Origin: Chrysoperla carnea
Lineage: Eukaryota > Arthropoda > Insecta > Neuroptera > Chrysopidae
Assembly (NCBI RefSeq): GCF_905475395.1
Contig: NC_058338.1
Span: 39,963,935-40,027,934 of the forward strand
Direction: 5' to 3'
DNA length: 64,000 nt
Shown here in pieces: positions 61,301 through 64,000 of the stretch (position 1 is its first letter; every line of letters begins with the position of its first letter). A program made the translations under genes and the position numbers. The notes beneath the pieces were generated by a model. It did not search any database and was not told the DNA's origin. It saw only the letters and a program-made list of their open reading frames with translations.

Positions 61301-64000
61301 CTTAATATTGCCGATTGTTGAATGCGCGTATGATTGTACGTTTTTTCCTTTTACATACTCTCTAAAAACACTCATTTGATATATTTAGATTATTAATTAA
61401 TAGTTAAACACACATCTACCATCTAAAAAAATTACAAAATATGATTAATCACTTTTTTATACACCACATCCATTATCCAAAGTTGAGGAACCGAAATTTT
61501 CTAAACAAAAAATAGTAAAATACAATTTGGAAGTTTTAAACAAGTTGTTAGGTAATAAAAAAATTGATTGTCTTTTTTATACAGTATATAAAAAAGGTAA
61601 GCCAAAATTATGTTTATATTTCTAGTTTTTGATTATGGAATATTGATAAATGAAAATTCCATGAATGCAATATCAATGAAAGAAAAGGCGTTGTTTATCT
61701 AATGCTAAACAACTCTTACAATTAGTGATGTTTAAACTTCATGCAAGAGTTCATTTTCCAAAATTCTTTCACTAAATTGTGGGACATGAAAGTATATGGT
61801 TAAGGTAGTAAAAATTCTTGGTTGAATTGTAAAAATTTCAACGAACACAAAATTAAGACCTGTATTGAAAACAAAATTGTAATAAGTGAAATAAATATAT
61901 GTCAAGTTAGGTCGATCAGTCTAAAAAACGGCAGTTACTATCTAAACGAGCGGTACAATCAATTGTAAAAATGAATAATTCAAAATGAAAAATTTACAAA
62001 TATTTTGTTATAGATTAAAAATTTTTTAACGGAAAGTAACGTAGCACAAACCTAAAATATGGCAAAATCGCGTTTTTGATAAATTTTTTCATGTATAGAA
62101 ATTTAGATTCACATACCCCGCATTTTAACAAAAAAAAAAATCTTAAAAATTCTGTGTACCCATTTTCTTTAATGGACATCTTGAAGTACTATTTTCAATA
62201 AAAAACCCCGCCTAGTGAATATTTGGATGTATCAAGATTAACTTAAGCCCCTAGATAATGAAAAGATAAAACTAGAATAGCAATGTTGTTATTGAACAGG
62301 GCAATACTCTAACAGTCTAGCATATATTTGTTTAATAAGCATGTATGAAGCCCCAACTGAATGCTGGTACTATTTTTATATATTATAGCCAGTGCTGTAA
62401 TGGAGGGAGTACGACGGTGTACGGTATATTCGACATGGTTTGACCTAACAAATTATTCTGTCCTTAATGAAATTAAACAAATTTAAATTTATGGCGTGTA
62501 TCCTTTGATTTTTAAGGTATATATACTATAATATCACATTAGTGATGTAATATATTTAATAACTGAGCTGTAAGTCAAATAATCAGCGTAGCTGAAAGTC
62601 CCGTGTTCATTGCCCTGATTGCTATAGTTTTGTGATAGATTTAAAGTAAATATATGAACTTTAATTCATACAAAATAAAAACTCAAGGTATTTACAAATT
62701 ATTTTGTAAATTCAAAATTTGTTTGAAAACCTTAAAAAGCAGAAGGGCAGTAAAATTAATACAAAACGCCATAAATTATGACGTAAATATAAGGATAATT
62801 GAAAAAATTAAACGGCGTTGCTAAGTGGAGAATTCAAGCATAAAATTGAGAAGCTGCAGGATGAAACATAAATCTTGGCCTGAGTATGACAAATTTGAAC
62901 ATCTAACATCGTGAAAATAAGCTTTAAGTAATTTTTATTCGTTTTGTATTACAACATAATTTTTACTAACCCTTTAATTGCTTTGCAAATATGAAGTTTT
63001 TTTAAAACTTTTATTAACAATATTCTTTCTATCTACAATTCGTTGTAAATTATCTTAATTTTTTTTTTTTTTTTGAGTATTTAAAATATTGCCATTTCCT
63101 CAACTTTTCACAAAAAAAGCAGTGTATTGAACACCATCTAAGTTTGATATTAACATGAAGAAAATACAATAGATAAATAGTAAATGTCCCTATTTATTAT
63201 CTATCGATAATCAGAGCAGTTTTTTTTTTGTTTATAATATAATGCTTAATAATAATAATTAATACTAAAAATTCTTTGGAAACAAATAACATTATGTAAT
63301 ATTAAATATTAAACGTATGTATATTTTTTTGTTAATTTTTTTTATATTTAAATTCGTTTAATATGACATGGACTAAGACACAGTGAATTTATTTCGTTTT
63401 TTATTATTTTAATTTTTTTTTTAAATTTTTTGATTTTGTTTTATTTAATTTTTTTTTTAATTTTTAAAATTTTTTTTCTTTTAATAATATATAATATATA
63501 TATATACTTAAGACAAGATAAATTGGTGTCCAAAAATGACTATTTGCGATTTCATTTTATAGAAATTGCTTTCTTTTTTTCAATATATATTAATTAATAA
63601 TAATTTAAAAGTTAGTTTTTTTAAGTTAAATCACATAAAGTGTCAGGAGATTTTATAGTGATTAATGTAAGTATAATTGTGATATGTCAATGTGCCCAAA
63701 CAAAACAAACAAAAGTTTTTTTTATATACAGATAGCAGTCATTACTATATTTTAATTTTTCCGATTTTTCTAACAAGCAACTAATGTTTCTAATTATTTG
63801 GTATGTTATCAAAGCATCCTAAAGGATATTAAAGCAACGTATAAATTATACGCGTGGAAGTACGGTGGGTTTTTGATGCTTGGACGATATTCAAGTGCAG
63901 AATTAATTAAAATATAGTAATAAAAAATTGACACTCTGTATATGTATATATATATATATATTTATATAAAAATATCGTGGCACAAGAAACAAATGAGCAA

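Larger units (their letters stand above)
57498..64000. other. AT-rich distal region without a supported gene
   Basis: Apart from the tandem duplication at 58091-58206, a tRNA-like fragment at 58313-58390 and a possible lone pogo-like end near 58567-58600 (ACAGGTAAACCTCTCCGATA), I see nothing. The stretch 60900-64000 is dominated by poly-A/poly-T runs and could be intron or a long 3' untranslated region of a gene beyond the window, but nothing in the sequence proves it. Confidence 0.5.

Noticed and set aside
1-64000. CRISPR arrays, operons, phage or bacterial systems
   Set aside because: Introns, poly(A) signals and eukaryotic genes show an insect nuclear sequence; the tandem repeats present lack spacer structure.

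Overview
The window is nuclear DNA from an insect. The AT-rich composition, introns with GT/AG borders, poly(A) signals and dense transposon debris show a eukaryote. The proteins (a reticulocalbin/calumenin-type ER protein, ribosomal protein eL21, an insect-type histidine acid phosphatase) fit an arthropod. I cannot fix the order or species from sequence alone. Nearly all open frames are short chance frames. The real genes were found by joining exons at splice sites.

Layout. (1) 5544-18189, plus strand: the last three visible exons of a multipass membrane protein, separated by 3.8 kb and 8.4 kb introns; its 5' exons are not found and may lie left of the window. Its final exon has an in-frame TGA followed by 61 more open, protein-like codons. 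(2) 18190-39686: about 21 kb without a convincing gene, filled with foldback elements, MITEs, a pogo-like element, tandem duplications and a LINE remnant, plus a few orphan exon-like frames. (3) 39687-40657, plus: a two-exon gene for a small secreted four-cysteine protein. (4) 44560-48617, plus: a seven-exon histidine acid phosphatase that can be read end to end (334 residues), with a dead hAT transposase fragment in its first intron. (5) 50439-51955, minus: a two-exon EF-hand protein of the secretory pathway (322 residues, C-terminal HDEF). (6) 52718-55542, plus: ribosomal protein L21 (159 residues), divergent from the EF-hand gene. (7) 55543-64000: no gene seen; a hAT element with another element nested inside it, a (TA)n tract, a short tandem duplication and a tRNA-like SINE fragment.

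How the genes relate. They look like ordinary neighbours on an insect chromosome rather than a pathway. The EF-hand gene and RpL21 are head to head about 0.76 kb apart and may share a promoter region; the acid phosphatase and EF-hand genes converge. I found no coherent new multi-gene system. The most interesting items are the TGA interrupting the membrane protein frame, the unrecognised four-cysteine secreted protein, the foldback element whose arms are themselves short repeats, and a long-terminal-inverted-repeat element with nearly identical 242-bp arms.
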